Made by a program: the position numbers and the translations under genes. Shown here piece after piece: positions 44,651-53,016 of a stretch of 64,000 nucleotides of DNA; position 1 is the stretch's first letter, and every line of letters begins with the position of its first letter. The notes under the pieces are model-generated. The model was not told the DNA's origin, did no database searches, and saw nothing but the letters and a program-made list of their open reading frames with translations. Source of the DNA: CAVAWX01 sp963614215 (GTDB lineage: Bacteria; Actinomycetota; Coriobacteriia; Coriobacteriales; QAMH01); NCBI GenBank assembly GCA_963614215.1, contig CAVECB010000006.1, positions 6,411-70,410 of the forward strand, given 5' to 3'.

Positions 44651-45946
44651 TCATGCCCCGAGCAGCGCAGCAGGAACCACCATCACCCCGTCATCACGTG
44701 TATAGGCAAGAGTCCCCCGCCCCACCACCACAGCAAGAAAAGCAGGTTCGGCGTTTCGTGCGGCGGAGTTTGCCAGCACCTTTTTGCGCAAAGCCTTCAA
44801 GTTCGCCGCGCCCTCGTCTGCCTTCGTGTCACTAAGCTTCACCTCGATGCCGCCCCATCGCCCGCCGGACTCGACGATGGCGTCGACCTCGAGGCCGGCA
44901 TCGTCGCGGTAGTAATGAACGCCGTTGCCAAGGCCTGCATATGTCGAGACGAAGACCCTCAGATCCCGGATGACGAGGTTTTCGAAAAGCAGCCCGAGCG
45001 TCTGGGTGTCGTGAAGGAGGCGATCGCCGCTCGCCCCGAGAAGGGATGCCGCAAGAGACGGGTCGCAAAAACACCGTTTCGGCTTGGTTCTGACCCGCGC
45101 CTTCGCGCGCATGGGAGGCGCCCATCCGTAAAGGCTTTCCACGAGCTTCAGGCGCTCGAAAAGTTCGAGATACGCAGAGACAGTCTCCTCGACGGGCGCG
45201 TCGCCGCCACAAGCAGCGTCCTTCGCGAGAGTTTTGAGCGTCACCGCCTGCTCGACGTTTACGGCAAGCGCACGCATGAGGGCAAGCGCCGTCTGGGGCG
45301 AACGTCCCTCTTGGACGACGTTGGCATCGAGTACCGCGTTTATATACTGGGCCGCGGTCTCCGCTGCAGCGTCGTCTGAAAGAGCGAGATTCGCGGGCCA
45401 ACCGCCACGCAGACACCAGCGCGCGACATCGGCAAGCGAGGTCTCGCAGCGCTGCGGGGAAAGCGAGTCCCCCTGCAGCAGGGATGCAAGCGATACCGCG
45501 CCAGTCGAATCCCCGGACTCGACAAGGCTCATCGGCCGCATCGAAAGCCGCGCTATGCGCCCCGCCCCCGAATGCCTGACCTTGTCGCGTTCCTTGGGCT
45601 TTAGGGCGCTCGACCCCGTGAGCAGAAGCGCCCCCTTTTCGTTTCCCGAGTCGTCGACGAAGCGACGGGCGGCATCCCACACCTGCGGAACCTCCTGCCA
45701 CTCGTCCACAAGGTGCGGGCGTTTCCCGACCAACGCCAAAGACGGGTCCATCTGGGCCGTCGCGCGCTCGGCGTCGTCGTCAAGCTTGGTCATGCTCGCC
45801 GCCCGCGTCCGAGCTGTCCACGTCTTCCCGCACCACTTCGGCCCGCTGATTTCAACACAACCAAACGAGCGCATGAGGGCGTCCAGCCGCCCCTCGACGA
45901 GGCGCGGGCGATACCCTTTCGGCGTGAGTCGTTCCCCGTTTTTCAT
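44651..45946 (-). CDS. AAA_14/DUF4143 ATPase (copy A)
   Basis: 431 residues, AGGAGGG before the ATG. Walker A is GPKWCGKT (residues 35-42), Walker B is the PHLVDEWQEVP segment, and sensor-like LLLTGSSAL follows. The C-terminal DUF4143 region has LGLLFENLVIRDLRVFV and a PD-(D/E)XK-like core (DDAGLEVDAIVES then GIEVKLSD). Function of the family is not established. Four direct repeats at an exact 23-base period lie immediately upstream. Confidence 0.85.
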   Translation of the reverse strand: MKNGERLTPKGYRPRLVEGRLDALMRSFGCVEISGPKWCGKTWTARTRAASMTKLDDDAERATAQMDPSLALVGKRPHLVDEWQEVPQVWDAARRFVDDSGNEKGALLLTGSSALKPKERDKVRHSGAGRIARLSMRPMSLVESGDSTGAVSLASLLQGDSLSPQRCETSLADVARWCLRGGWPANLALSDDAAAETAAQYINAVLDANVVQEGRSPQTALALMRALAVNVEQAVTLKTLAKDAACGGDAPVEETVSAYLELFERLKLVESLYGWAPPMRAKARVRTKPKRCFCDPSLAASLLGASGDRLLHDTQTLGLLFENLVIRDLRVFVSTYAGLGNGVHYYRDDAGLEVDAIVESGGRWGGIEVKLSDTKADEGAANLKALRKKVLANSAARNAEPAFLAVVVGRGTLAYTRDDGVMVVPAALLGA

Positions 45947-45977
45947 ACGCCCTCCTAGCTGCGGTTCATTTCTACAA

Positions 45978-46058
45978 TTAGGATTTTACGACAAATGCAG
46001 TTAGGAAAATACGGGTTTTTCAATTAGGAAAAAACGAATCTCTTGGTTAGGAAAAACG
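45978..46058. repeat. Four direct repeats (TTAGGAAAAnACG type) at exactly 23-base intervals upstream of ATPase A
   Basis: On the plus strand the units start at 45978 (TTAGGATTTTACG), 46001 (TTAGGAAAATACG), 46024 (TTAGGAAAAAACG) and 46047 (TTAGGAAAAACG). The start-to-start distance is 23 bases each time, while the sequences between units differ. The nearest unit is 32 bases from the ATG of the ATPase on the minus strand. This looks like a cooperative protein-binding array over the ATPase promoter. Confidence 0.8.
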
Positions 46059-46080
46059 GGCGGGCGCAGCGCCCGCCGCC
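46050..46080 (-). terminator. Intrinsic terminator downstream of the HxlR gene
   Basis: On the minus strand the stem GCGGGC-GCTGC-GCCCGC is followed by CCGTTTTTCC. It lies about 75 bases beyond the HxlR stop codon. Its T run is also part of the fourth 23-base repeat unit. Confidence 0.6.
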
Positions 46081-46155
46081 CCCCGATTGCACGGATGGAA
46101 ATCTAGACTTTTCGTGTCTACGAAAACTTTAGCATCACGATTGCAGCGCCGCGCT

Positions 46156-46542
46156 TCAGTTACCTACGTGAAAGTCGCAGTGCTGACAGTGCGTGGGCGC
46201 GTCGGCGCGTATCTCGCGGTGGAAAAGGCCGGCCCACTTACAGATGTCCTGCAAAATGGGTACCACCGAGGCGCCTTTGGGGGTGAGCGAATACTCGACG
46301 CGCGGCGGTATCTCGTCGAAGCTCTCGCGCGCGACGAGGGCATCGGCCATCAACTCTTTTAGCGTCGCCGACAGCACCGCATCCGATATGTTGGCCATCT
46401 CGTGGCGCAGCTCGCTGTAGCGCAGGCGCTCCTTGGCCGCGAGCACGCAGATAATGCGTGACTTCCACCTGCCCCCAAATACGTCGAGGCCGTATTCGAG
46501 CGGGCAGCGTATGTCCTTTTCCAGCTTCCTCTTGTGCGCCAT
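46156..46542 (-). CDS. HxlR-family transcriptional regulator
   Basis: 128 residues from MAHKRKLEKDIRCPLEYG. The winged helix contains LDVFGGRWKSRIICVLAAKE, LRYSELRHEMANISDAVLSA and the wing ESFDEIPPRVEYSLTPKG, all standard for HxlR. C-terminal CQHCDF and an upstream Cys (RCPLEY) might sense redox or electrophiles. The ABM and OsmC genes on the opposite strand are likely targets. Confidence 0.88.
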   Translation of the reverse strand: MAHKRKLEKDIRCPLEYGLDVFGGRWKSRIICVLAAKERLRYSELRHEMANISDAVLSATLKELMADALVARESFDEIPPRVEYSLTPKGASVVPILQDICKWAGLFHREIRADAPTHCQHCDFHVGN

Positions 46543-46580
46543 CGTCTCGCGTATTCCCTTCGTGTCCGCCGGCTTTTTTG

Positions 46581-46676
46581 CTAGGCCAGGCGCTTGCCCC
46601 CGACCATCTTCAAGTTCTCGCGCAGGTTCGCGAGCGTCTTGAGCATATGCTGGCATTTCTGCGGCATTTTCGCCAT
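46581..46676 (-). CDS. 31-residue basic small protein with a strong ribosome-binding site
   Basis: Reads MAKMPQKCQHMLKTLANLRE then NLKMVGGKRLA. AAAGGAG stands seven bases before the ATG, a perfect arrangement, and the stop is 38 bases before the HxlR start, so the two would be in one transcript. The peptide is amphipathic-helix-like with a single Cys. No homologue is recognised. It is unlikely to be chance given the ribosome-binding site, but expression is unproven. Confidence 0.5.
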   Translation of the reverse strand: MAKMPQKCQHMLKTLANLRENLKMVGGKRLA

Positions 46677-46903
46677 AGTGAAGCTCCTTTACCGCGTACA
46701 ATGCTGCGCCCGCGCGCGCGGCGATGAGCGCAGCGGTGTGCACCCAAGTATTCACCGGCAACGGGTGAAATACCAGTAACTAAGAAAAAGATGAGCGACT
46801 CATCTTTTGCCCCATGTCTCGCGCTTCGCGTGGCAGCTCCGTATCGTAGAGCGCATGAAGACGGCGCCGGCAAGGAGCGCCGCGCAAGCGAGAGGAGCTC
46901 GTC
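46677..46903. promoter_or_regulatory. Divergent regulatory region between HxlR unit and ABM/OsmC genes
   Basis: Contains a perfect 10-base inverted repeat AAAAGATGAG-CGA-CTCATCTTTT at 46786-46808 and a shorter one (TTCACC with GGTGAA, about 46751-46768). The first, in the middle of the gap, is a good operator candidate for the HxlR protein; it could also act as a bidirectional terminator-like stem. Confidence 0.5.
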
Positions 46904-47194
46904 ATGAGCGTCAAAGCCTACCTGCAAGTGACCATGACCATCGACCCCGAGAATCGCCCGGCGGCGGCGAAAGTCTACGCCGATTACCGCCAGCCCTTCC
47001 TCGACCAGATCGACGGCGCTCTGACCAAGGAACTGCTCGTGCGCGACGCCGATGTGCAAGTCTCGCACGGCTTCGATTCTGTCGAACACGCAAAGGCCTA
47101 CCTGGAAAGCGAGCTGTTCACCCAGACCGTCGCGCCGGCCCTCAAGCCGACCTGGGCGGCAGACCCCGACATCCGCATCTACGAGGTCGCATAA
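46904..47194 (+). CDS. Small dimeric alpha/beta-barrel (ABM-like) protein
   Basis: 96 residues, GAGAGGAGC upstream of the ATG. The pattern MSVKAYLQVTMTIDPENRPA followed by a helix and FDSVEHAKAYLESELF suits the antibiotic-biosynthesis-monooxygenase/stress-response dimeric barrel fold. Activity is unknown. It precedes an OsmC-family gene and faces an HxlR regulator, which suggests a response to reactive small molecules. Confidence 0.55.
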   Translation: MSVKAYLQVTMTIDPENRPAAAKVYADYRQPFLDQIDGALTKELLVRDADVQVSHGFDSVEHAKAYLESELFTQTVAPALKPTWAADPDIRIYEVA

Positions 47195-47283
47195 GGCACA
47201 AGCATCCGGCAGGCGCGCCGCAACGCCTGTGCGGCCACATAGAACATGCGCGGCGCGCATTCACTGAGAGAAAGGAAGCGACC

Positions 47284-47727
47284 ATGAAATCCACCGCATA
47301 TGCAAAGACCGTGAAGACCCCGCAAGGACTTGCCGTGGAAAACAGCGTACGCGAGTTTTCCCTCGTGTGCGACGAGCCCGTCGAATCCGGCGGGACGAAC
47401 ACGGGGATGAACCCGGTCGAGGCGCTGCTGTCGGCGCTCGGCAGCTGCATGACCATCGCCGCGTTCTACCTCGCGGAAAGCCAGGGCATCAAGCTCGAGA
47501 GCTTCAGCGTCGACCTGGAAGGCGACATCGACACGGACGGCTTCATGGGCGTGAACCCCGACTTGCGCTGCGGCTTTTCCGAAATCCGCGTCACAGCGCA
47601 CATCAAGTGCGATGCCGACGAGGCCAGGGCCAAAGAGTTCGTCGCCTTCGTGAAGAGCCGCTGCCCGGTCAGCGACAACGTGGCCAACCCCACGCCTATC
47701 GTGGTGAGCGGCATCGTCGTCGAGTAG
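47284..47727 (+). CDS. OsmC-family peroxide/thiol stress protein
   Basis: 147 residues from MKSTAYAKTVKTPQGLAV, with GAGAAAGGAAG upstream. TGMNPVEALLSALGSCMTIA has the first catalytic Cys and KSRCPVSDNVANPTPI the second, the OsmC/Ohr thiol pair. The DxxxxGGxxxGxNPVE-like motif is also present. It probably reduces organic peroxides or handles reactive sulfur. Co-transcribed with the ABM gene 90 bases upstream. Confidence 0.85.
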   Translation: MKSTAYAKTVKTPQGLAVENSVREFSLVCDEPVESGGTNTGMNPVEALLSALGSCMTIAAFYLAESQGIKLESFSVDLEGDIDTDGFMGVNPDLRCGFSEIRVTAHIKCDADEARAKEFVAFVKSRCPVSDNVANPTPIVVSGIVVE

Positions 47728-47914
47728 GATTCGCGAAACCTTTCGCAGGCAGGCGCACGAGCGTCCACGCGGCAGGCCCGCGAGAAACAACACCACCACA
47801 CGGCTGCCCGACTGCTCGCAAAGCGGCAAGCGGGCGGCTGCGTTTCACCCGCATGACGGACCCGCGTTTCACCAGCGCAGCACGCCGTGTGCATTTCATC
47901 TGGAGGGAAGAGAC

Positions 47915-48841
47915 ATGGCATCGACGATCGCGGGACAGATGGCCTCCTTCGCGCTCATGCTCGCGATCGGCTTTCTCTGCGCGCGCGCAGGCGTCGTCTC
48001 CCGCTCGTCGCTGCCCACGGCAATCGCCCTTTCGACCAAGGTGTTCCTGCCCGCGATGCTGTTCTCGATCATCTGCGAACGCATGGACAGCGACCTCGTG
48101 TGCGCGCAACTGCCCATGGCGGCGCTCGCGCTCGTGTTCTACCCCGCGATCGTCGTCGTGATGAAGCTGCTGGCGGCGGCACTGCATCTCGAAGGGGAAA
48201 GATCAGCCGCTTTTCGCATGGTGTTCATCTTCGGCAACACGGGCTTCATCGGCCTGCCCATACTCGTCGCGGTGTTTCCCGACACCGGCACGGCCAACCT
48301 CGTCTTCTTCGCGATTGTCGACCAGCTGGCGTTTTGGACCTACGGCGCCTCGCTTGCCCGGACAGGCGCGGGCGCACCCGGCGGCAAGGCGATGGCGAAG
48401 GGGTTTTTCAACCCCAACATCGTAGCGATGGGGCTCGCGCTTGCATGCGTTGGCGCCGAGCTGCCGATGCCCGAGGCAGCAGTCGGGTTTCTGGGCACAA
48501 TCGGCGCGGCCGCGACGCCGCTTTGCATGGTCTGCCTCGGGGCTCTGTGCCGGCTCTCGAACCTGAAGCAGGTGCTGCGGGAAAGAGAGCTCTACGTCGG
48601 CGTGCTGGCGAAGATGGTGGCGCTGCCCCTGTGCGCGGCGCCCCTCCTCGGGATGCTGCCCCTGGCCCGCGACGTGTCCGCCTCGATGGTTTTGATGATG
48701 GGCATGCCCCCGACGGTGCTTGTCCCCCTCGTCATCGAGGCAAACGGCGGGGACGGCCCGTATGCCACCGCGCTGTCGGTCGCCGCCGTAGCGCTTGCCG
48801 TGCTGACGCTGCCGCTCGTCGCCTGCCTTTCCGGCATCTGA
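47915..48841 (+). CDS. AEC-family (auxin efflux carrier type) transporter
   Basis: 308 residues with about ten membrane spans arranged as two five-span halves. MVFIFGNTGFIGLPILVAVF and the proline-containing MMGMPPTVLVPLVIEANGGD are typical of the AEC family. Substrates of bacterial members include malate and other organic acids; none can be assigned here. GGAGGGAAGAG precedes the ATG. Confidence 0.85.
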   Translation: MASTIAGQMASFALMLAIGFLCARAGVVSRSSLPTAIALSTKVFLPAMLFSIICERMDSDLVCAQLPMAALALVFYPAIVVVMKLLAAALHLEGERSAAFRMVFIFGNTGFIGLPILVAVFPDTGTANLVFFAIVDQLAFWTYGASLARTGAGAPGGKAMAKGFFNPNIVAMGLALACVGAELPMPEAAVGFLGTIGAAATPLCMVCLGALCRLSNLKQVLRERELYVGVLAKMVALPLCAAPLLGMLPLARDVSASMVLMMGMPPTVLVPLVIEANGGDGPYATALSVAAVALAVLTLPLVACLSGI

Positions 48842-48874
48842 ATGTCCAGCGCTGCATTTACCCAGACGCACACT

Positions 48875-48910
48875 GTACATCATGTACGCGGCACCTATAT
48901 TTGCTACAAT
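48875..48910 (+). promoter_or_regulatory. Possible operator GTACAT-C-ATGTAC and -10 before the EamA gene
   Basis: A perfect 13-base palindrome (48875-48887) occupies the -35 position relative to TACAAT at 48905-48910 (17-base spacer). This is a plausible regulated promoter for the transporter gene that starts at 49033. No regulator gene is adjacent. Confidence 0.4.
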
Positions 48911-49032
48911 GCCGCCCGATAAACCCGAGCGTGGATTTTTCCAGGCGCAAAACGTCTCTTTTCGCCACGCAACCGCAGCGCCGAGCCTCGAGCCTGACGG
49001 CGCACGATTGCAAAAGGAGCGTGTCGCAGTCC

Positions 49033-50028
49033 ATGCAAGAACAGCAGTCGCCAAAGCCGTCACAACGAGATTTACCCACCGTGCGGGCCGATTCGCAACC
49101 TCTCGAAAAAGGCGCCGGCGGGAGCGCGCGTGCCTTTGAAGCGCAAAACCTAAAAGTCCGCGCCGCGGCTCTCGTGTGCCTGGGCGGGGCGTGCTACGGC
49201 TTCAACGCGACCTGCTACAAGTTCTCGTATGCCGCAGGTTTCAGTTCCGCCCAGACCGCAGCCGCCCAGATATGGTTCGCGTTTTTCTTCTTTGCGGCGC
49301 TGCTTTTCGCCCGCCGCGTCACGGGGCGCAAATGGGACAAAATCGGGGTGGGCAACGCGCTCAAGCTCATGGGGACAGGGTGCGTCACCTGTCTGACGAC
49401 TATCCTCTACACCTATGCCATGAGCGTGCTGCCGGTTCCACTGGCCTTGACGCTGCTCTTCCAGTTCACCTGGATGGGAACGGCCATCCAAGTTGTCTCG
49501 ACGCGACGCGCGCCTGCCGCTTGCCAAGTCGTGTCTGCCCTCGTCATCTTGCTGGGAACGGTGTTTGCAAGCGGCCTGTACGCCACTGACCTCTCGAACT
49601 GTAACCCTTGGGGCATCGCCGCCGGCCTCCTTGCTGCCGCGTGCTGCGCGTCGTTTCTGGCGCTTTCCGGGCGGGTGCACCCGGACTGCTCGCAGGCGCA
49701 GCGCGGGTTTCTCATCTGCGGCGGCGCGGTGGTCCTGTCCCACGTCATCTGCCCGGATTTCCTCGTCTGTGGCGTCTTGACCCAAGGCATAGCGCCGTTT
49801 GGCCTCGTCACCGGAGCGCTGGGATTCTTCTTGCCCGTGCTGCTCTTTAGCTTGGGCGCCCCGCACATCCCGACGGGGCTTTCAGCAGTGCTTGCCGCCT
49901 CCGAGCTGCCCGCCGGCCTGCTTGTCGCCATGTGCGTGCTGGGCGAGCCCCTCGGCGCAATCGAATGGGCGGGTGTTGCCGTCATTCTTGCCGGCGTCTG
50001 CATCGCGCAACTGCAGCTGCGCTCTTGA
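49033..50028 (+). CDS. EamA/DMT-family metabolite transporter
   Basis: 331 residues. The N-terminal 40 residues are hydrophilic, followed by ten spans in two EamA repeats (CLGGACYGFNATCYKFSYAA; the second ends in GAIEWAGVAVILAGVCIAQL). AGGAG lies 13 bases before the ATG, a little far; a GTG at 49021 is too close to it. Substrate unknown. Confidence 0.82.
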   Translation: MQEQQSPKPSQRDLPTVRADSQPLEKGAGGSARAFEAQNLKVRAAALVCLGGACYGFNATCYKFSYAAGFSSAQTAAAQIWFAFFFFAALLFARRVTGRKWDKIGVGNALKLMGTGCVTCLTTILYTYAMSVLPVPLALTLLFQFTWMGTAIQVVSTRRAPAACQVVSALVILLGTVFASGLYATDLSNCNPWGIAAGLLAAACCASFLALSGRVHPDCSQAQRGFLICGGAVVLSHVICPDFLVCGVLTQGIAPFGLVTGALGFFLPVLLFSLGAPHIPTGLSAVLAASELPAGLLVAMCVLGEPLGAIEWAGVAVILAGVCIAQLQLRS

Positions 50029-50037
50029 GGCAGGCGC

Positions 50038-50364
50038 CTACGCCACGACCGTCTTGTAGTATGTCCCGAATTCAGCAAGCGAGTCGATGACCGGCATCAT
50101 CTGCCGTCCAAGCTCGGTAAGACCGTACTCCACGCGCGGCGGGTTCTCGCCATAATCGCGACGAAAGACCAGGCCGTCGCTTTCCATCTGGCGCAGGCTA
50201 TCGGTGAGCACCTTTTGCGAGATGCCGTCGAGGTCGCGCCGCAGCTCGTTGAAACGCCAAGAGCGGACGCGCAGATTGCGGATGATGAGCAGTTTCCACT
50301 TGCCGCCCACAAGCGCCACCGCCGTGGCGACCGGGCACTCCGGAAGCTCTTCTCTGCTCTTCAT
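50038..50364 (-). CDS. HxlR-family transcriptional regulator
   Basis: 108 residues from MKSREELPECPVATAVAL, preceded by AAGGGGAGG. GGKWKLLIIRNLRVRSWRFN, ELRRDLDGISQKVLTDSL and YGENPPRVEYGLTELG are the HxlR winged helix; the Cys in ELPECPV is the conserved regulatory Cys of many members. Divergent from the cupin gene at 50515, its probable target. Confidence 0.9.
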   Translation of the reverse strand: MKSREELPECPVATAVALVGGKWKLLIIRNLRVRSWRFNELRRDLDGISQKVLTDSLRQMESDGLVFRRDYGENPPRVEYGLTELGRQMMPVIDSLAEFGTYYKTVVA

Positions 50365-50514
50365 GGGCGCCTCCCCTTTCATCTTGTCGCGGGAAAACCC
50401 GCAATTGCGCAGTTACAAAAAAGTGCGTACTCGATTTCGCATGCGCTATGACCTTGAATATAACCCACGCAAGGGATTCTTGCGAGCCATTTGAAACGAA
50501 GGAAAGGAAACGTC

Positions 50515-50868
50515 ATGGCAAACTACGCGAAGACCAACATCGGCGACGAGGCGCGAGTGGAACTGCACGAGGCCCTTGGCCTCACCGGCGCGGAGGTGAG
50601 CATCAACAAGCTGCCCGCGGGCGCAGGGGTGCCGTTCGTGCACGCGCACAAGCAAAACGAGGAGATTTACGGCATCCTCGCCGGCCGCGGCTGGGCGACA
50701 ATCGACGGCGAGGAAATCGGGCTTGCGGCCGGCGACTGGTTGCGCGTCGCGCCCGCGGCAAAGCGACAGTTCCACGCCGCCGACGACGAGGGCATCACCT
50801 ACGCGTGCATCCAAGTGAAGCAGGGATCTCTCGAGGCGTTCACGGCCGAAGATGCCGTCATGTGCTAG
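50515..50868 (+). CDS. Small single-domain cupin
   Basis: 117 residues from MANYAKTNIGDEARVELH, with GAAGGAAAGG upstream. The cupin metal site shows HAHKQNEEIYGILAGRGWA, then AGDWLRVAPAAKRQFHA. Similar small cupins accompany HxlR-type regulators. Substrate unknown; the divergent regulator suggests induction by a reactive compound. Confidence 0.85.
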   Translation: MANYAKTNIGDEARVELHEALGLTGAEVSINKLPAGAGVPFVHAHKQNEEIYGILAGRGWATIDGEEIGLAAGDWLRVAPAAKRQFHAADDEGITYACIQVKQGSLEAFTAEDAVMC

Positions 50869-50956
50869 GCCCATCCGACCAAAACCAAAGGCGAGGCGGC
50901 GGGGACGAAGCGCACATCCCATCGTCCCCAAACACTCAGTGCCCAAGTGAATTTGA

Positions 50957-51034
50957 CATCGACGAAACTTGTTTGATTTGCAAGTTTCGTCGATGCAATA
51001 GTCAAAACTTGCACAAGATGCAAGTTTTGACTAT
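50957..51034. repeat. Two perfect inverted repeats sharing an AAACTTG core, upstream of ATPase B
   Basis: CATCGACGAAACTTG (50957-50971) pairs with 50981-50995 over a 9-base loop: 15 perfect pairs. ATAGTCAAAACTTGCA (50998-51013) pairs with 51019-51034 over a 5-base loop: 16 perfect pairs. All four arms carry AAACTTG or its complement, with half-site centres 16 bases apart in each pair. The second repeat ends 36 bases before the ATPase ATG. An operator pair or RNA hairpins are both possible. Confidence 0.8.
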
Positions 51035-51069
51035 CGTGAAAGCCGGCATCCGCGAGGAAGGCGACTTAC

Positions 51070-52347
51070 ATGATCATCCGACAGAAATACCTAAACAAGC
51101 TCATAGCCTTCCAAGACACCGATCTAGTGAAAGTGGTCACCGGCATCCGTCGCTGTGGAAAGTCCACCTTGCTCGACATGATGCGCGAATATCTCGCACA
51201 ACAGGGAGTTCCCGAAAACCGTCTACTCACATTCAAAATGGAATCGATGGAGCTTGCGGGCATCAGCGACTACCGCGCGCTATACGACCTTGTTGTGAAC
51301 CGGATTGCAGGCCAGCCTCATACCTATCTGTTTTTCGACGAACTGCAAAACGTCGAGGGGTGGGAAAAGGCCGTGAACGCGTTGCGCGTGGACGTCGATT
51401 GCGACATCTACGCAACCGGTTCGAATGCGTTTTTGCTCTCCAGCGAGCTGGCAACCCTCATTTCCGGCCGCTACGTCGAGATATCCATGCAGCCGCTCAC
51501 CTTCGCCGAATACCTCGATTTCCGGGAAGCGACATGGCAGCCCGCCAGCAAGGCGGAATCCGACATAGCCCTGTTCGCAAACGGGTCGTTTGCCACCCTC
51601 TCCAGCCTGTTCGAACAGTATCGCATGTTCGGCGGTTTTCCCTATCTGGCGCTCAAGGAACCCGACGAGACAACACACCGCGAATATCTGCACAGCATCT
51701 ATCAGACGATAGTCGTACGCGACATCATGATGCGGGCGCAACGCAGCGGACTGCGGGCAGTGAGCAACCAAAACGTGCTCGAGCGCATCTGCGCGTTTCT
51801 GGCCGACAACATCGGCAACGAGACGTCTGCGAACAAGATATCCGGCACCTTGAAGGCAGACGGGCAATCGACGAACAGGGCAACCACCGAGTTCTACATA
51901 TCGACGCTAGTGGAGGCCTACCTGTTCCGGCGCGTGCCACGCTACGACATAAAAGGGCGCGAGCTGTTGAAGACGGGCGGCAAGTACTATATCGCAGACA
52001 CGGGTCTGCGCAGCTACTTGGACAGCTACCGCAATAGCGACAGCGGACGCGTACTCGAGAATTTAGTGTACAACCAGCTTGTGTTCGATGATTACGATGT
52101 GCTGGTCGGGCACTTGCGCGGTGGAGAGGTCGATTTCGTGGCCACAAAGCCGCGACGCAAGATGTACGTGCAAGTCACGGAGGACATGCGCGACGAAGAG
52201 ACCATGCGACGCGAGCTTGCGCCGCTCAGGCGCATCGGCGACGAGTATCGCAAGGTCGTGGTGGTCGCAAACGGCGATTATCCCGCAGATGTCGACGGCA
52301 TCGAGATCGTGAACATCGTCGATTTTCTCTTGCATCGGCAGGTGTGA
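51070..52347 (+). CDS. AAA_14/DUF4143 ATPase (copy B)
   Basis: 425 residues. Walker A GIRRCGKS (residues 25-32), Walker B YLFFDELQNVEGWE, sensor ATGSNAFLLSSELA, then GRYVEISMQPLTFAEYLDF, typical of the family. The C-terminal DUF4143 part has GRVLENLVYNQLVFDDYDVL and the nuclease-like GGEVDFVATK with YVQVTED. Function of the family is unknown. AGGAAGG precedes the ATG, and two perfect inverted repeats lie directly upstream. Confidence 0.87.
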   Translation: MIIRQKYLNKLIAFQDTDLVKVVTGIRRCGKSTLLDMMREYLAQQGVPENRLLTFKMESMELAGISDYRALYDLVVNRIAGQPHTYLFFDELQNVEGWEKAVNALRVDVDCDIYATGSNAFLLSSELATLISGRYVEISMQPLTFAEYLDFREATWQPASKAESDIALFANGSFATLSSLFEQYRMFGGFPYLALKEPDETTHREYLHSIYQTIVVRDIMMRAQRSGLRAVSNQNVLERICAFLADNIGNETSANKISGTLKADGQSTNRATTEFYISTLVEAYLFRRVPRYDIKGRELLKTGGKYYIADTGLRSYLDSYRNSDSGRVLENLVYNQLVFDDYDVLVGHLRGGEVDFVATKPRRKMYVQVTEDMRDEETMRRELAPLRRIGDEYRKVVVVANGDYPADVDGIEIVNIVDFLLHRQV

Positions 52348-52454
52348 AAACGCCGCGCAAAGCCCGGCCCATCGAAGGCCGGCGACCAAACCGGCACCCG
52401 TTTGGGGTCGCGCTTGCCTAGGGGTCGCGCTTGCCTCGCGCCGCCCCCTCTCGC

Positions 52455-52922
52455 CTACTCGTCCTTAAACTCGCCGAGGCGCTCGTTTAGGCGCTTGTCG
52501 GCAGCGTTCATGCAGATGAAGGTGATGATGCACGAGAACGCCAAGGCCGCCACGCAGATGATGGTGAACAGGACAAATCCCCGCATCGAGCACCAGCCCG
52601 AACCGAACACCCAGCCGGTGATGATGACATAGCCCCCGATGCCGAAGGCAGCGATGCGGGCGATTTTCGGAAAGCGCACGGCCGCCTTCTCGCAAAAGCA
52701 GGCGCAGCCCCAAAAAGACATGCACAGGCAGATGGCCAGCGAAACCCATATGTCGCGCACGGCCTCGCCCGTAGCAATTGTGCCCGCGCCACTCCAGTCG
52801 GGCAAAAGCTCAAACAGCGACCAGCATATGATGGTGATGGTGAAGCTCAGGGTCGTGGCACCGGCAAGCGCGCCTGCCATCGTGCCTTTTTTCGTGTTCC
52901 CGTTTCCGTCTTTCATCTTCAT
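52455..52922 (-). CDS. DUF3021-like four-span membrane protein
   Basis: 155 residues from MKMKDGNGNTKKGTMAGA, with GAAGAGGAAGG upstream. Four hydrophobic segments of the DUF3021 pattern; this family is regularly encoded next to LytTR regulators, as here. It is probably a membrane sensor or anti-activator for the LytTR protein. Cysteines are unusually frequent in the second and fourth spans (CLCMSFWGCACFC). Confidence 0.72.
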   Translation of the reverse strand: MKMKDGNGNTKKGTMAGALAGATTLSFTITIICWSLFELLPDWSGAGTIATGEAVRDIWVSLAICLCMSFWGCACFCEKAAVRFPKIARIAAFGIGGYVIITGWVFGSGWCSMRGFVLFTIICVAALAFSCIITFICMNAADKRLNERLGEFKDE

Positions 52923-53016
52923 GCCTTCCTCTTCACCCGCCCCCTTCAAGAGAAGCGGAGGTTTTTCAATCCGTGCGCGCCTCGGCAAGACGCGCCTTCC
53001 ACAACACCCGCAGTGT

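Noticed and set aside
47887..50028. Apparent 713-codon fused frame covering the AEC transporter region and the EamA gene
   Set aside because: Only the part after 49033 has transporter features; the first part is the wrong frame of the AEC gene at 47915-48841.
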